The position numbers were made by a program, and so were the translations under genes. The notes beneath the pieces were generated by a model, which was not told the origin of the DNA, did not search any database, and saw only the letters and a program-made list of their open reading frames with translations. Source: Aeromonas enteropelogenes (GTDB lineage Bacteria > Pseudomonadota > Gammaproteobacteria > Enterobacterales > Aeromonadaceae). Taken from it: a DNA stretch of 64,000 nucleotides. Shown piece by piece: positions 18,834-28,546 of this stretch; within the stretch, counting starts at the first letter, position 1, and the number at the start of each line of letters is the position of its first letter. The stretch lies in assembly GCF_000819845.1 (NCBI RefSeq), contig NZ_CDCG01000013.1, positions 1 through 64,000 on the forward strand. Direction: 5' to 3'.

Positions 18834-20093
18834 CTATGACTCTTGTGACAACCCCAGCGCCTGACGCAACCGGGACAGGGCGCTCTCGTCACCCTGGGAG
18901 GCCGCCTGGCGCAGGGCCTGGGTCGGCGCGTGGATCAACTTGTTGGTGAGGCGATGGGCCAGCGCCTTGAGCGCCTGCTCGGCACTCTCGCCCTGGGCCA
19001 GGGCCTGCAGGGCCCGCTGCAGCTCCTCGTCGGCAACCTGCTGGGAGTGCTGGCGATAGTCGCGGATGAGATCCACCGAATTCTGGCCGCGATACCAGCC
19101 CATGAATTCGTCACGCTCTTCCTGCACGATGAGCTCCGCCTCGGCGGCCGCCCGCTTGCGGGTTTCGAGGTTCTGCTCGATGATCCCCTGCAGATCGTCC
19201 ACCGTGTAGAGATAGGCATCAGAGAGCTCGTCCACCTCGGCCTCGATATCCCGCGGCACGGCGATATCCACCAGGAACATGGGCTTGAAGCGGCGCGCCT
19301 TGAGGGCCCGCTCCACCATGCCCTTGCCGATGATGGGCAAGGGGCTCGCGGTCGAGCTGATGACGATGTCCGCCTCGTGCAAGTAATCCGGGATCTCTTC
19401 GAGGGTCATCACCTGGGCGCCGAACTCGGCCGCCAGGGTCTGGGCCCGCTGCAGGGTGCGGTTCGCCACCATCATCTGGGTGACGTCCTGTTCGCGCAGA
19501 TGACGGGCCACCAGTTCGATGGTCTCGCCGGCGCCGACCAGCAGCACCTTGGTCTGGGAGAGATCGGAGAAGATCCGCCGCGCCAGGCTGACGGCAGCGA
19601 AGGCTACCGACACGGCGCTGGCCCCGATCTCGGTATCGGTGCGCACCCGTTTTGCTACCGAGAAGGACTTCTGGAACAGCCGCTCCAGCGCTCCCTTGAT
19701 CGCTTCCGACTGCTGGGCATGGGCGTAGGATTGCTTGATCTGCCCCAGGATCTGCGGCTCTCCCAGCACCAGGGAGTCGAGACCGCAGGCCACCCGCATC
19801 AGGTGGCGCACCGCCTCTTCGTCATGGTGCTGATAGATGGCGCTGACCAGTTCGGCCGCATCCAGCCCGTGAAACTGCTGCAACCAGCGCAATACAGCCT
19901 CTTGCTGCTCCCCGTCCAGATTGCAATAAAGTTCGGTCCGGTTGCAGGTGGAGACGATCACCGCCTCGCTGACACCGGGTTGGCTCACCAGCTCACGCAG
20001 GGCGCGATCGATGCAGTCCGGGCCAAAGGCGACCCTTTCTCGCAAGGCGACACTGGCGGTGTTGTGGTTGATTCCGAGGGCAAGCAAACTCAT
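18834..20093 (-). CDS. hemA: Glutamyl-tRNA reductase
   Basis: NADPH-dependent reduction of glutamyl-tRNA to glutamate-1-semialdehyde, the first committed step of haem synthesis. 419 residues. Catalytic Cys50 is in STCNRTELY, the NADPH-binding domain starts at [17 protein letters not shown], and the C-terminal dimerisation domain follows. First gene of the leftward operon and divergent from lolB, as in E. coli. Confidence 0.97.
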   Translation of the reverse strand: MSLLALGINHNTASVALRERVAFGPDCIDRALRELVSQPGVSEAVIVSTCNRTELYCNLDGEQQEAVLRWLQQFHGLDAAELVSAIYQHHDEEAVRHLMRVACGLDSLVLGEPQILGQIKQSYAHAQQSEAIKGALERLFQKSFSVAKRVRTDTEIGASAVSVAFAAVSLARRIFSDLSQTKVLLVGAGETIELVARHLREQDVTQMMVANRTLQRAQTLAAEFGAQVMTLEEIPDYLHEADIVISSTASPLPIIGKGMVERALKARRFKPMFLVDIAVPRDIEAEVDELSDAYLYTVDDLQGIIEQNLETRKRAAAEAELIVQEERDEFMGWYRGQNSVDLIRDYRQHSQQVADEELQRALQALAQGESAEQALKALAHRLTNKLIHAPTQALRQAASQGDESALSRLRQALGLSQES

Positions 20094-20219
20094 GAGTGGG
20101 CGACGGTCATTTCATACGCTGGGTGCAAAGGCTGCCAATTGTACGAGAAAGGGTAAGTCTTTAAAAGCAATACGGCCGCCCCGTATACTGTGGCAAATTC
20201 CCCTCTCTGGAGCCTTGCC

Positions 20220-20798
20220 TTGCTGCTACGTATTTTCACCCTCGCCTGCCTGCTGATCCTCGGCGGCTGTGCCACCACCCAGCCCCAGCGGGACCAGGTG
20301 AACTGGAACCAGGAGCGTACCCGGCTCGAGCAGCTGACCCATTGGCAGCTTTCCGGCAAGATGGCCATCATCACCCCCCAGCAGAAGGGCAGCGCCCGCC
20401 TCAACTGGCAGCAGGACGGCGATGACTATCGCCTCAACCTCACCAGCCTGATCGGCACCAGCATTCTGGAGCTCTCCCGCAACAAGGGCGAGATCACCCT
20501 GCTCGACAGCGATGGCAACCGCCACCAGAGCCAGGATGCCGAGGCGCTGATCTATCAGCTCACCGGCTGGCACATCCCGGTCGCCGGATTGCCGGAGTGG
20601 ATCAAGGGGCTGCCGGGCCAGGCCGAATTCGAGCTCAATCCCGACGCCAGCCTGGCCAGCGTCCGTGACGGTCAGTGGCAGATAGCCTATGGCGATTATC
20701 GGGATCAGGATGGCTACCGCCTGCCGCACCAGCTCACCATGACCGGCCAGGGCAGCCGCCTCAAGCTTCAGATCAACCAATGGACTCTCGCTCGCTGA
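20220..20798 (+). CDS. lolB: Outer-membrane lipoprotein receptor LolB
   Basis: Accepts lipoproteins from the periplasmic carrier LolA and inserts them in the outer membrane. The best start is TTG 20220, seven bases after GGAG, giving 192 residues beginning [17 protein letters not shown]; a GTG at 20190 in the same frame is the alternative. The lipobox LGGC places the acylated cysteine at residue 17. The mature part has the LolB fold pattern ([20 protein letters not shown]). The stop overlaps the ispE start by one base. Confidence 0.93.
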   Translation: MLLRIFTLACLLILGGCATTQPQRDQVNWNQERTRLEQLTHWQLSGKMAIITPQQKGSARLNWQQDGDDYRLNLTSLIGTSILELSRNKGEITLLDSDGNRHQSQDAEALIYQLTGWHIPVAGLPEWIKGLPGQAEFELNPDASLASVRDGQWQIAYGDYRDQDGYRLPHQLTMTGQGSRLKLQINQWTLAR

Positions 20799-21646
20799 TG
20801 AACCCGACCCGCTGGCCGGCACCGGCCAAACTCAACCTGTTTCTCCACGTAAATGGCCGTCGTCCGGACGGCTATCACGAACTGCAGACCCTGTTCATCT
20901 TCCTCGATCACGGCGACTGGCTGGAATTCGACCCGCTCCCCGGCACCAATCTGCTGACCCTGAGCCCGGCCATTCCCGGCGTGCCCGATGAACAAAACCT
21001 CATCATCCGCGCCGCCCGCCTGCTGCAGGCAAAACTGCCGAGCCCACAAGGGGCCCATATCCGGCTGGAGAAGGTCTTGCCTATGGGCGGCGGCATCGGC
21101 GGCGGCTCATCGGATGCGGCCACTACCCTGGTGGCCCTCAACCATCTCTGGCAGGCCGGTTTGAGCGAAGACGAGCTGGCGGATCTCGGCGTCCAGCTGG
21201 GGGCCGACGTGCCGGTGTTTGTGCGCGGCAGAGCCGCCTTTGCCGAGGGAGTGGGCGAGCGGCTGCAACCCGTCGAAGTGCCCTCTGCCTGGTATCTGGT
21301 GCTCAAGCCAGATTGCCATGTGGCGACCGCGGCCGTGTTCCAGGATCCGGACCTGCCGAGAGATACCCCGAAGATGGCATTGCACAATCTGCTGGAAGGG
21401 GAGTGGAAAAACGATTGCGAATTACTGGTGAAAAAGCGCCACCCCGAGGTTGCCAATGCGCTCGGCTGGTTGCTAGAATACGCGCCGTCAAGAATGACGG
21501 GCACAGGAGCCTGCGTCTTTGCTCAGTTTGAAGACGAAGTGACTGCTCGGGAAGTGTTGGCCAAAGTGCCGAAGGGACTGGATGGGTTTGTCGCCAAGGG
21601 CGAGAACATATCACCACTCTTTGTCACTTTGCAACAGTTCAAATGA
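20798..21646 (+). CDS. ispE: 4-diphosphocytidyl-2-C-methyl-D-erythritol kinase
   Basis: GHMP-family kinase of the MEP isoprenoid pathway. From ATG 20798 ([18 protein letters not shown]), overlapping the lolB stop, the product is 282 residues as in other species; an ATG at 20780 would add six residues. The ATP-binding glycine motif is [17 protein letters not shown] and the substrate loop is AKLNLFLHV. Its stop codon ends one base before the acceptor stem of a tRNA-Gln, so the tRNA must be cut from the same transcript. Confidence 0.96.
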   Translation: MNPTRWPAPAKLNLFLHVNGRRPDGYHELQTLFIFLDHGDWLEFDPLPGTNLLTLSPAIPGVPDEQNLIIRAARLLQAKLPSPQGAHIRLEKVLPMGGGIGGGSSDAATTLVALNHLWQAGLSEDELADLGVQLGADVPVFVRGRAAFAEGVGERLQPVEVPSAWYLVLKPDCHVATAAVFQDPDLPRDTPKMALHNLLEGEWKNDCELLVKKRHPEVANALGWLLEYAPSRMTGTGACVFAQFEDEVTAREVLAKVPKGLDGFVAKGENISPLFVTLQQFK

Positions 21647-21647
21647 T

Positions 21648-21722
21648 TGGGGTATCGCCAAGCGGTAAGGCAGCGGGTTTTGATCTCGCCATTCCTAGGT
21701 TCGAATCCTAGTACCCCAGCCA
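21648..21722 (+). tRNA. tRNA-Gln(UUG)
   Basis: 75 nt with encoded CCA. Acceptor TGGGGTA/TACCCCA, anticodon loop TTTTGAT giving anticodon UUG, T-arm CTAGG-TTCGAAT-CCTAG. It lies between ispE and prs and is identical to the first Gln tRNA of the 27.6-kb array, including CATTC in the variable loop. Confidence 0.97.
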
Positions 21723-21817
21723 ATTTGAGCGAGGAAGCGTGGGCGATGTCGTGCTAGCCCACCGACCTGAAGTGCTCCGTTTCACTGCGGCAGACATCTT
21801 GCTCGTTATCTTGATAA

Positions 21818-21837
21818 ATCGTTTGCCCCCAAACGAT
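21818..21837 (+). promoter_or_regulatory. Hairpin/inverted repeat in the prs leader
   Basis: ATCGTTTG-CCCC-CAAACGAT, a perfect 8-bp repeat 57 bp before the prs start. Its half-sites resemble a PurR box in the wrong relative orientation, so an RNA hairpin or another regulator is more likely. Confidence 0.5.
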
Positions 21838-21893
21838 CCGGGTCTGATTTCAGACTCCCCCACATACTGGATGCAACCCCGAGGTTTCAAACC

Positions 21894-22841
21894 GTGCCTG
21901 ACATGAAGCTGTTTGCTGGTAACGCAACGCCGGAACTAGCCCAGAAGATCGCAGATCGCCTGTTTATCAAACTCGGCAATGCTGCCGTAGGTCGCTTTAG
22001 CGACGGCGAGATCAGCGTACAGATCAACGAGAATGTACGTGGTGGCGATATCTTCATCATTCAATCCACCTGTGCCCCGACCAACGACAATTTGATGGAA
22101 TTGATCGTCATGGTGGATGCACTGCGTCGTGCTTCAGCTGGCCGTATCACTGCCGTTATCCCCTATTTTGGTTATGCCCGTCAGGACCGCCGCGTCCGCT
22201 CCGCCCGTGTGCCCATCACCGCCAAGGTTGTCGCCGACTTCCTCTCCAGCGTCGGTGTGGATCGCGTACTGACCGTTGACCTGCATGCCGAGCAAATCCA
22301 GGGCTTCTTCGACGTTCCGGTAGACAACGTGTTCGGTAGCCCGGTGCTGCTGGAAGACATGAAGTCCAAGAACCTCGAGGCCCCTGTTGTCGTCTCTCCG
22401 GACATCGGCGGCGTAGTCCGAGCCCGTGCCATCGCCAAGCTGCTGGATGACACCGACATCGCCATCATCGACAAGCGCCGTCCCCGCCCGAACGTCTCCC
22501 AGGTCATGCATCTGATCGGTGACGTTGCCGGCCGCGACTGCATCATCGTCGATGACATGATCGACACCGGCGGCACCCTGTGCAAGGCTGCCGAAGCCCT
22601 GAAAGAGCGTGGTGCCAAGCGCGTATTCGCCTACGCGACTCACCCGGTCTTCTCCGGCTCCGCCGTCGACAACATCAAGAACTCCGTGATCGACGAACTG
22701 ATCATCACCGACTCCATCCCGCTTACCCCGGAGATGAAGGCGGTTGGCAAGGTCAAGCAACTGACCCTCTCGACCGTACTGGCCGAAGCCATTCGTCGTA
22801 TCAGCAACGAAGAGTCCATCTCTGCCATGTTCGAGCATTGA
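21894..22841 (+). CDS. prs: Ribose-phosphate pyrophosphokinase
   Basis: Makes PRPP from ribose-5-phosphate and ATP for nucleotide, His, Trp and NAD synthesis. 315 residues from GTG 21894 ([16 protein letters not shown]), the start and length known in E. coli. The PRPP-binding motif [16 protein letters not shown] and the catalytic flexible loop after DKRRPRPN are intact. It follows ispE and tRNA-Gln. Confidence 0.97.
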   Translation: MPDMKLFAGNATPELAQKIADRLFIKLGNAAVGRFSDGEISVQINENVRGGDIFIIQSTCAPTNDNLMELIVMVDALRRASAGRITAVIPYFGYARQDRRVRSARVPITAKVVADFLSSVGVDRVLTVDLHAEQIQGFFDVPVDNVFGSPVLLEDMKSKNLEAPVVVSPDIGGVVRARAIAKLLDDTDIAIIDKRRPRPNVSQVMHLIGDVAGRDCIIVDDMIDTGGTLCKAAEALKERGAKRVFAYATHPVFSGSAVDNIKNSVIDELIITDSIPLTPEMKAVGKVKQLTLSTVLAEAIRRISNEESISAMFEH

Positions 22842-22858
22842 TGGATGCTGTATCAACG

Positions 22859-22884
22859 AAAACCGCCTACCGGCGGTTTTCGTC
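22859..22884 (+). terminator. Intrinsic terminator of prs
   Basis: AAAACCGCC-TACC-GGCGGTTTT followed by CGTC, 18 bp after the prs stop. Confidence 0.85.
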
Positions 22885-22942
22885 TTTCTAGCACCCTGAT
22901 ATCTGGTACTACCCTGCCCCCGGCAGGATTAAGGATTTGTCC

Positions 22943-24931
22943 ATGAATTGCTTGCGTCCTCTCCTGCTCGCAACCCTCACCTCCGCCCTGTTCGCCTGTC
23001 AGCCCGCCAAAGAGAACCAGCCCTTCGTGCTGGCCCTGGCACACATGAACGACACCCACTCCCAGTTCGATCCGGTCAACGCCGAGCTGACGGGACATAT
23101 CTTCAACAAGGACGAGGAGACGGACACCCTCTACACCCGCTTTGGCGGCTATCCGCGCCTGCTCACCATGGCAAAGGCCTACCAGGCCGAGGCGCTGGCC
23201 AAGAACCAGCCCCTGCTGCTGCTGCACGGCGGCGATGCCTGGCAAGGCAGCGGCTACTTCAAGCTCAACGAGGGGATGGCCAACGCCGAGTTGCTAAGCC
23301 AGTTCGGCCTCGATGCCATGGCGCTCGGCAACCACGAATTCGATCTCGACAACCAGAAGCTGGCCCGCTTCATCGAGGGGGTCAACTTCCCGGTGCTGGC
23401 CGCCAACCTGGATACCCGTGACGATCCGGCCCTGGGCAAGGCCAGCAATCTCAAGCCTTTTGTCGTCTATGCCTTCGACGGCAACCAGAAAAGCCCGGTC
23501 ACCGATCTCAACAACCTGCCGCAAGGCAAACAGCTGGTCGCCGTAATGGGACTGGTGCTGGAAGACATGGGCAATATCGCCCCCAACGTGGGCAAACTGC
23601 GCTTTGACAAGGAGGTGGCCTCGGCCCAGGCCACGGTCGACATACTGCAGGCCAAAGGCATTCACCAGATCGTCGCCCTGACCCACATCGGCAACGAGCG
23701 GGATCTGGCGCTGGCGGCCAAGGTCAACGGTATCGATGCCATCGTCGGCGGCCACTCTCACAGCCTGCTCGGCGATTTTCGCAATATCGGCTGGGGCAAG
23801 ACCGGCGAGTACGCCAAGCTGGTGACCAACCCGGACGGCATCGGCAAAACCTGCGTGGTGCAGGCGGGCTCCTACGCCCAGGCCATCGGCCTGGCCCAGG
23901 TGAGCTTCGACAGCCAGGGTCAGGTGCAGGATTGCCAGGGCAACAACAGCCTGCTGGCCAGCCGCGACTTCTTCGCCGATCCGGCCCGCAGCCAACCCCT
24001 CGACAAGCAGGGCAGCAAAAAGGCGAGTCAGTTCATCGACAACCAACCCAACCTGGTGACCGTGGATGAGGATCCGCGCCTGCGCGGCATCATCGACAGC
24101 CACTACAAACCGGCGCTGGATAAAGCCTATGGCCCGGTGATCGGCACCATCCCCGCTCAGCTGCAAAATGCCCGTCGCCCCGGCGACAACGGCAGCGACA
24201 GCCACGGCTCGGATGTCGCCCCCCTGGTCGCCGAAGGGCAGTATTACTGGGCCAACACCCCGGCGGTGCAAGCCCTGACCGGTGGTCCGGTGGACTTCTC
24301 CCTGGTGGCGGTAGGTGGCGTGCGCGCCGATCTGCCGGCCGGCGAATGGCGCGAAGGGGACAGTGCCCTCACCCTGCTGCCGTTCAAGAACCAGCTCGCG
24401 GTGCTGAGCCTGACCGGTGCCGATGTGCGTTCCCTCTTGAGCGAAACCATCACTACCACCCTGCCCGCCAGCGCCCACGCCGGCAAGTTCCCCTATGGCG
24501 GCCACCTGCGTTACACCTTCCAGGAAACGGAAGCAGGCAAGGCGGGCACCCTCACCCAGCTGCAATACCAGAGGGCCGATGGCCAGTGGCAGGATCTGAT
24601 GGATGGCCAGCGCTACCGGGTGGTGATGAATGCTTACAGCGCCAACGGCAATGATGGCTGGCAGGCGCTGGCCGATGCCCAGCGCCAGCAGAGCGAACGG
24701 GTCGACATCGCCAGCGTCAACGGCAAGCTGGCCGCCTTCCCGGTGCTCAAGGTGGAACAGAGCGGCGAGCGGCTCAATGCCATCTATGCCAACGGCAAGG
24801 CACTCGATTGCAAGGCAAAAGGGGTGGATTGCGGCACCGATGCCGCCTCCTTCGTGCAGTACGTGCGCGAGGCTCGCCCCAACCTGACCGCCCTGGACGA
24901 GGAGACGGTCACCCTGCTGCGCGCCAAATAA
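22943..24931 (+). CDS. Lipoprotein 5'-nucleotidase/metallophosphatase (UshA/NadN type)
   Basis: Two-domain nucleotidase of 662 residues, predicted to be a periplasm-facing lipoprotein: signal MNCLRPLLLATLTSALFAC with the acylated Cys19. The N-terminal calcineurin-like domain has all metal motifs (MNDTHSQFD, GGDAWQGSGYF, GNHEFD, THIGNERD, GGHSHS). The C-terminal substrate domain has the aromatic/Asn pocket pattern (NAYSANGNDGW). AAGGAT precedes ATG 22943. Close relatives hydrolyse extracellular nucleotides, and NadN cleaves NAD to nicotinamide riboside, which would feed the PnuC transporter at 30.8 kb; that link is an inference. Confidence 0.9.
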   Translation: MNCLRPLLLATLTSALFACQPAKENQPFVLALAHMNDTHSQFDPVNAELTGHIFNKDEETDTLYTRFGGYPRLLTMAKAYQAEALAKNQPLLLLHGGDAWQGSGYFKLNEGMANAELLSQFGLDAMALGNHEFDLDNQKLARFIEGVNFPVLAANLDTRDDPALGKASNLKPFVVYAFDGNQKSPVTDLNNLPQGKQLVAVMGLVLEDMGNIAPNVGKLRFDKEVASAQATVDILQAKGIHQIVALTHIGNERDLALAAKVNGIDAIVGGHSHSLLGDFRNIGWGKTGEYAKLVTNPDGIGKTCVVQAGSYAQAIGLAQVSFDSQGQVQDCQGNNSLLASRDFFADPARSQPLDKQGSKKASQFIDNQPNLVTVDEDPRLRGIIDSHYKPALDKAYGPVIGTIPAQLQNARRPGDNGSDSHGSDVAPLVAEGQYYWANTPAVQALTGGPVDFSLVAVGGVRADLPAGEWREGDSALTLLPFKNQLAVLSLTGADVRSLLSETITTTLPASAHAGKFPYGGHLRYTFQETEAGKAGTLTQLQYQRADGQWQDLMDGQRYRVVMNAYSANGNDGWQALADAQRQQSERVDIASVNGKLAAFPVLKVEQSGERLNAIYANGKALDCKAKGVDCGTDAASFVQYVREARPNLTALDEETVTLLRAK

Positions 24932-24954
24932 AGGCGCCACGAGATGAACCGGCA

Positions 24955-24979
24955 CGGGCCTCTTGCAAGAGGCCCGTTT
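24955..24979 (+). terminator. Terminator of the nucleotidase gene
   Basis: CGGGCCTCTT-GC-AAGAGGCCCG followed by TTTG, 24 bp after the stop. Confidence 0.8.
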
Positions 24980-25132
24980 GCCGAACGTTGGCCGCCAAAT
25001 CGCGGGCAGATCCCGCCATTTCATGGGCACCCCGTGCACATCGGTTGAGTGATCGCCACTCGGCGGCTAGAATATTGCGTCCTATTGCCCTGGGTAGTGT
25101 ACCCAGGACAGCTGCGAGTGAAGACATCAAGC

Positions 25133-25723
25133 GTGACAAGTCAAATCAAACTGATCGTGGGTCTGGGCAATCCCGGCCCGGAGTATGCCAAGACCCGCCA
25201 CAATGCGGGTGCCTGGTACGTGGAGCAACTGGCCCGCTGGCACAATGCCAGCCTGCGTGAAGAGCCCAAGTTCTTCGGCCACACTGCCCGTATCCAGGTC
25301 GAGGGGCAGGATGTGCGACTGCTCATCCCGAACACCTATATGAACCTCTCGGGCAAGGCGGTCGCCGCGCTGGCACGCTTCTATCAGATTGAACCGGAAG
25401 CCATTCTGGTTGCCCACGACGAGCTTGACCTGCCTCCGGGCATCGCCAAGTTCAAGCAGGGTGGTGGCCACGGCGGCCACAACGGCCTCAAGGACATCAT
25501 CGCCAAGATGGGCAACAACAATAACTTCTTCCGGCTGCGCCTCGGGATCGGTCATCCCGGCGCCAAGGAGCAAGTTGCCGGTTTCGTGCTGACCAAGGCA
25601 CCGAGCAGCGAACAGAACCTGATCGACGCCGCGCTGGATGAATCCCTGCGCGCCACCGACATCCTGTTCAAACAAGATATGACCAAGGCCATGAACCGCT
25701 TGCACAGCTTCAAGGCCGAATAA
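25133..25723 (+). CDS. pth: Peptidyl-tRNA hydrolase
   Basis: Releases peptides from prematurely dropped peptidyl-tRNA. From GTG 25133 ([15 protein letters not shown]) the product is 196 residues, the family length; a GTG five codons upstream is equally weak in ribosome site. Catalytic His23 is in TRHNAGAW, with Asn in NTYMNLSG and Asp in [10 protein letters not shown]. It is followed by ychF as in E. coli. Confidence 0.95.
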   Translation: MTSQIKLIVGLGNPGPEYAKTRHNAGAWYVEQLARWHNASLREEPKFFGHTARIQVEGQDVRLLIPNTYMNLSGKAVAALARFYQIEPEAILVAHDELDLPPGIAKFKQGGGHGGHNGLKDIIAKMGNNNNFFRLRLGIGHPGAKEQVAGFVLTKAPSSEQNLIDAALDESLRATDILFKQDMTKAMNRLHSFKAE

Positions 25724-25783
25724 AGCATGACACGGGCCGCCTGCGGGCGTCCCTTACAGCATCCATCAATAAGGTAACAATCC

Positions 25784-26875
25784 ATGGGTTTTAAATGCGG
25801 TATCGTGGGCCTGCCCAATGTAGGCAAATCCACCCTGTTCAACGCGCTGACCAAGGCCGGTATCGAAGCCGCCAACTTCCCGTTCTGCACCATCGAGCCG
25901 AACACTGGCGTGGTGCCGATGCCGGATCCCCGCCTTGATGCCCTGGCCGAGATCGTCAAGCCCCAGCGTGTCCTGCCAACCACCATGGAATTCGTGGACA
26001 TCGCCGGTCTGGTTGCCGGTGCCTCCAAGGGCGAGGGTCTGGGCAACCAGTTCCTGGCCAACATCCGTGAAACCGAAGCGATCGGTCACGTGGTGCGCTG
26101 CTTCGACGACGAAAACATCATTCACGTTGCCGGCAAGGTCTCCCCGGCCGATGACATCGAGGTGATCAACACCGAGCTGGCCCTCTCCGACCTGGATGCC
26201 TGCGAGCGCGCCATCCACCGCCAGGCCAAGCGTGCCAAGGGCGGCGACAAGGATGCCAAGCTGGAAGTGGAAGTGCTGGAGAAGATCAAGGTGGCCCTGG
26301 AAAACGGCCAGATGATCCGCGGCATGAAGCTGGACAAGGAAGAGCTGGCCGCCGTCAGCCACCTCAACTTCCTGACCTTGAAGCCCACCATGTACATCGC
26401 CAACGTGGCGGAAGATGGTTTCGAGAACAACCCCTATCTGGACAAGGTGCGTGAAATCGCCGCCGCCGAGAACGCGGTAGTGGTTGTGGTCTGCTGCGCC
26501 ATCGAGGCGGACATCGCCGAGCTGGATGATGAAGACCGCGCCGAATTCATGGCGGATCTGGGTATCGAAGAGCCGGGCCTGAACCGGGTGATCCGCTCCG
26601 GCTACCAGTTGCTGAACCTGCAGACCTACTTCACCGCCGGTGTGAAAGAGGTTCGCGCCTGGACCATCCCGGTCGGCGCCACTGCCCCGCAGGCGGCAGG
26701 CAAGATCCACACCGACTTCGAGAAGGGCTTTATCCGCGCCCAGACCATCGCCTTTGAAGACTTCATCACTTACAAGGGTGAGCAGGGCGCCAAGGAAGCG
26801 GGCAAGATGCGCGCCGAAGGGAAAGACTACATCGTCAAGGATGGCGATATCATGAACTTCCTGTTCAACGTCTAA
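25784..26875 (+). CDS. ychF: Redox-responsive ATPase YchF (OBG family)
   Basis: Universally conserved OBG-family P-loop ATPase that binds ribosomes and restrains catalase and oxidative-stress responses. 363 residues: P-loop GLPNVGKST (about residues 8-16), a coiled-coil hairpin in the middle and a C-terminal TGS domain ending [12 protein letters not shown]. Forms a likely unit with pth (60-bp gap). Confidence 0.96.
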   Translation: MGFKCGIVGLPNVGKSTLFNALTKAGIEAANFPFCTIEPNTGVVPMPDPRLDALAEIVKPQRVLPTTMEFVDIAGLVAGASKGEGLGNQFLANIRETEAIGHVVRCFDDENIIHVAGKVSPADDIEVINTELALSDLDACERAIHRQAKRAKGGDKDAKLEVEVLEKIKVALENGQMIRGMKLDKEELAAVSHLNFLTLKPTMYIANVAEDGFENNPYLDKVREIAAAENAVVVVVCCAIEADIAELDDEDRAEFMADLGIEEPGLNRVIRSGYQLLNLQTYFTAGVKEVRAWTIPVGATAPQAAGKIHTDFEKGFIRAQTIAFEDFITYKGEQGAKEAGKMRAEGKDYIVKDGDIMNFLFNV

Positions 26876-26935
26876 TCGCGTTTCCCTTTGGTACAGGTCA
26901 ACAGGCCTGTGCCAAGGTAATACCGCAGATAACAA

Positions 26936-26970
26936 GAAGCCCATCCGGCAACGGATGGGCTTCTTCTTTA
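26936..26970 (+). terminator. Intrinsic terminator of pth-ychF
   Basis: GAAGCCCATCCG-GCAA-CGGATGGGCTTC followed by TTCTTT, 61 bp after ychF. Confidence 0.9.
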
Positions 26971-27512
26971 GCGATTCCCCCTGTTTCTTCTCCATCCTCC
27001 ATATCCCCCAGCCCCTTGAGCAACCCCTGCTACCCTGCGTTTACTGTGAGGACGGCCCTACGGATGAGCGCGACACCCAACAGCAGGCCAGCACGGGGTC
27101 CGCTCCCCCTGCCACTGAGACCTCTATTCCCTTGCCCAGAGGAGCAGCGAAAATCCCCTCTCCCTCTGCCCGATTGAAGCAGGCAAAAACGGCCTCACAG
27201 CATATTTGCCTCCGGCAACCCGATACAAAGCGCATTTATCTCCCAGCCGGAGGCACCAAACGGCTGATTTTAAACGATGCGACTCATGGAGAATGATCAT
27301 TGTGACGACAGAATCCATGGCAAAGGGCTGCAAGCTCGCTCTCTTCACCCTAACCTCATGACAGTGCAGCAATTCCACGCCCGAGTTTTGCTGTACCCTG
27401 CTTGCCGAAAGAGTCGGAATGATTTAAAAAAATGCAGATTGTTGGGCTTTTGCGCAACAGAGGCCAATAACTGGTCAAACGCACTCAAATTGAGTTTTTC
27501 TGGCAAAAAAAG
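26971..27512. other. Gene-free stretch before the tRNA array
   Basis: About 540 bp with no convincing gene. A 113-codon rightward frame at 26955-27296 begins inside the ychF terminator and has no ribosome site. The stretch holds a 10-bp inverted repeat with a long loop (27207-27255, TGCCTCCGGC/GCCGGAGGCA) and the odd palindrome ACTCAAATTGAGT at 27483-27495, just upstream of the tRNA promoter. Confidence 0.7.
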
Positions 27513-27514
27513 GG

Positions 27515-27543
27515 TTGACGCCCCAGAGCCAGATACGCATAAT
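27515..27543 (+). promoter_or_regulatory. Sigma-70 promoter of the tRNA array
   Basis: TTGACG (27515-27520), 17-bp spacer, CATAAT (27538-27543), then a GC-rich discriminator (TCGGCCCGCAC) typical of stable-RNA promoters under stringent control. It lies 46 bp before the first tRNA, with an A-tract upstream. Confidence 0.88.
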
Positions 27544-27588
27544 TCGGCCCGCACGGTGACGAGGTAACGACTCACCGGAAGCAAGGTT

Positions 27589-27665
27589 GGCTATGTAGCT
27601 CAGTTGGTTAGAGCATCGCACTCATAATGCGGGGGTCACAGGTTCGAATCCCGTCATAGCCACCA
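27589..27665 (+). tRNA. tRNA-Met(CAU), elongator, copy 1
   Basis: 77 nt with encoded CCA. Acceptor GGCTATG/CATAGCC, anticodon loop CTCATAA, T-arm intact. The sequence closely matches the enteric elongator tRNA-Met rather than initiator or Ile2. Confidence 0.95.
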
Positions 27666-27673
27666 TCTCTAGT

Positions 27674-27748
27674 TGGGGTATCGCCAAGCGGTAAGGCAGC
27701 GGGTTTTGATCTCGCCATTCCTAGGTTCGAATCCTAGTACCCCAGCCA
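27674..27748 (+). tRNA. tRNA-Gln(UUG), array copy 1
   Basis: 75 nt, identical to the copy beside ispE, with CATTC in the variable region; acceptor and all arms intact, anticodon UUG. Confidence 0.97.
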
Positions 27749-27774
27749 TTATTTCAGTTGCCGGCATATAGGTG

Positions 27775-27853
27775 TTGGTGACAGGTCAAGGGAAGCCGTG
27801 ATGAGTGTTGAACTCGTCAATGTGTCCAGGTTCAAATCCTGGTATCCCGGCCA
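27775..27853 (+). pseudogene. Decayed tRNA (Gln-like) in the array
   Basis: The 3' half still looks like a tRNA: an anticodon-like stem GATGAG/CTCGTC around loop TGTTGAA (would read UUG, but the invariant U33 is G), T-arm CCAGG-TTCAAAT-CCTGG and acceptor-CCA end TATCCCGGCCA. The 5' acceptor strand and D-arm no longer pair. It sits exactly where another Gln copy would be expected. Confidence 0.65.
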
Positions 27854-27894
27854 CTGTTAAAAGATGTTTGATAGATTCTGTCAGGCATCGCTGT

Positions 27895-27969
27895 TGGGGT
27901 ATCGCCAAGCGGTAAGGCAGCGGGTTTTGATCTCGCCATCCCTAGGTTCGAATCCTAGTACCCCAGCCA
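27895..27969 (+). tRNA. tRNA-Gln(UUG), array copy 2
   Basis: 75 nt, anticodon UUG, differing from copy 1 by one base in the variable loop (CATCC). Its upstream spacer is nearly the same as that before the next copy. Confidence 0.97.
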
Positions 27970-28010
27970 TTTTTTAAAGATGTTTGATAGTCTCTGTCAG
28001 GCATCACTGT

Positions 28011-28085
28011 TGGGGTATCGCCAAGCGGTAAGGCAGCGGGTTTTGATCTCGCCATCCCTAGGTTCGAATCCTAGTACCCCAGCCA
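28011..28085 (+). tRNA. tRNA-Gln(UUG), array copy 3
   Basis: 75 nt, identical to array copy 2. The preceding spacer (AAAGATGTTTGATAG...) repeats the spacer before copy 2, marking a tandem duplication. Confidence 0.97.
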
Positions 28086-28124
28086 TCTTTCTGTTCTCTT
28101 CCACTTAGGTGGTCGATAACAAAC

Positions 28125-28201
28125 GGCTATGTAGCTCAGTTGGTTAGAGCATCGCACTCATAATGCGGGGGTCACAGGTTCGAATCCCGTCATAGCCACC
28201 A
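28125..28201 (+). tRNA. tRNA-Met(CAU), elongator, copy 2
   Basis: 77 nt, same sequence as Met copy 1. Its 5' spacer (CTGTTCTCTTCCACTTAGGT...) is repeated before Met copy 3. Confidence 0.95.
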
Positions 28202-28245
28202 TTTTAAAATGTTCCTTTCAATCTCATGATTGTGAAGAACGCTGT

Positions 28246-28320
28246 TGGGGTATCGCCAAGCGGTAAGGCAGCGGGTTTTGATCTCGCCATCCCTAGGTTC
28301 GAATCCTAGTACCCCAGCCA
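28246..28320 (+). tRNA. tRNA-Gln(UUG), array copy 4
   Basis: 75 nt, CATCC variable-loop type, anticodon UUG. Confidence 0.97.
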
Positions 28321-28358
28321 TTTTCTGTTCTCTTCCACTTAGGTGGTCGATAACAAAC

Positions 28359-28435
28359 GGCTATGTAGCTCAGTTGGTTAGAGCATCGCACTCATAATGC
28401 GGGGGTCACAGGTTCGAATCCCGTCATAGCCACCA
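28359..28435 (+). tRNA. tRNA-Met(CAU), elongator, copy 3
   Basis: 77 nt, same as copies 1 and 2; the Gln-spacer-Met unit before it duplicates the preceding one. Confidence 0.95.
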
Positions 28436-28442
28436 TCAATTT

Positions 28443-28526
28443 GCGGAAGTGGCGAAATTGGTAGACGCACCAGATTTAGGTTCTGGCGCCCTAGGCGTGA
28501 GAGTTCGAGTCTCTCCTTCCGCACCA
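28443..28526 (+). tRNA. tRNA-Leu(UAG)
   Basis: 84 nt class II tRNA with a long variable arm and encoded CCA. Acceptor GCGGAAG/CTTCCGC, anticodon stem-loop CCAGA-TTTAGGT-TCTGG giving UAG. Last gene of the array, seven bases after Met copy 3. Confidence 0.96.
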
Positions 28527-28546
28527 TTGAAAGCGTCATCAAACAG

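Noticed and set aside
26955-27296. 113-codon rightward frame after ychF
   Set aside because: It begins in the ychF terminator hairpin, has no ribosome site, and its composition resembles non-coding sequence.
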